Part shown: positions 5,954 through 5,990 of the stretch, piece by piece | How positions within the stretch are numbered: position 1 is the first letter of the stretch | How the letters are laid out: each line of letters opens with the position of its first letter | Origin: CAXXOK01 sp001604115 | GTDB lineage: Bacteria > Bacillota > Clostridia > Christensenellales > Aristaeellaceae | Reading direction: 5' to 3' | DNA: 5,990 nt | NCBI GenBank assembly: GCA_034928535.1 | Contig: JAYFOV010000006.1 | Coordinates: 1 to 5,990 of the forward strand | Notes under the pieces: generated by a model | Databases searched by the model: none | Told to the model about the DNA's origin: nothing | What the model saw: the letters and a program-made list of their open reading frames with translations, nothing else | Program-made: the position numbers and the translations under genes

Positions 5954-5990
5954 GCCCAACCGAATTTCAAGAGCCGTGGGGGGGGGGAGG

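Overview
The window carries three ordinary bacterial genes and their control regions. It suggests a moderately GC-rich member of the Bacillota (Clostridia-like). The grounds are strong AGGAGG/GGAGGT ribosome binding sites, a GuaB of 488 residues with two CBS domains as in Bacillus, and a GH94 cellobiose phosphorylase with a LacI-type regulator, a set typical of cellulose- or plant-fibre-utilising Clostridia. The taxon is inferred from gene character, not from a search.

Left half, minus strand (3866 down to 92): a sigma-70-type promoter (TTGCAT, 17 bp, TATACT) drives a LacI-family repressor gene (2742..3758). After a 208-bp hairpin-rich gap comes a full-length cellobiose phosphorylase gene (92..2533). 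I see no convincing promoter in the gap, so the two genes are probably one transcript. The enzyme splits cytoplasmic cellobiose with phosphate into glucose 1-phosphate and glucose. The LacI protein is the obvious candidate for its sugar-responsive control. A 13-bp stem at the left edge is probably the terminator of this unit, but its T-tract would lie outside the window.

Middle (3759..4418): a 660-bp divergent intergenic region with no credible gene. It holds the lacI promoter, a perfect 12-bp palindrome with a central CG (candidate LacI-type operator), helically spaced TTTCG repeats, a CRP/FNR-like dyad, and two candidate guaB promoters. The distal promoter (P1) has an extended -10 and a poor -35, with the CRP/FNR-like dyad centred near -62. 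The proximal one (P2) has a perfect TTGACA and a C8 run inside its 18-bp spacer.

Right half, plus strand: guaB, encoding IMP dehydrogenase (4419..5885), with all catalytic motifs intact, followed by a long nested hairpin terminator (5900..5950). It has no functional link to the cellobiose genes beyond sharing the divergent control region.

I found no mobile element, CRISPR array, tRNA/rRNA or evidently new system. The points worth a second look are regulatory, and all are pattern-based hypotheses.
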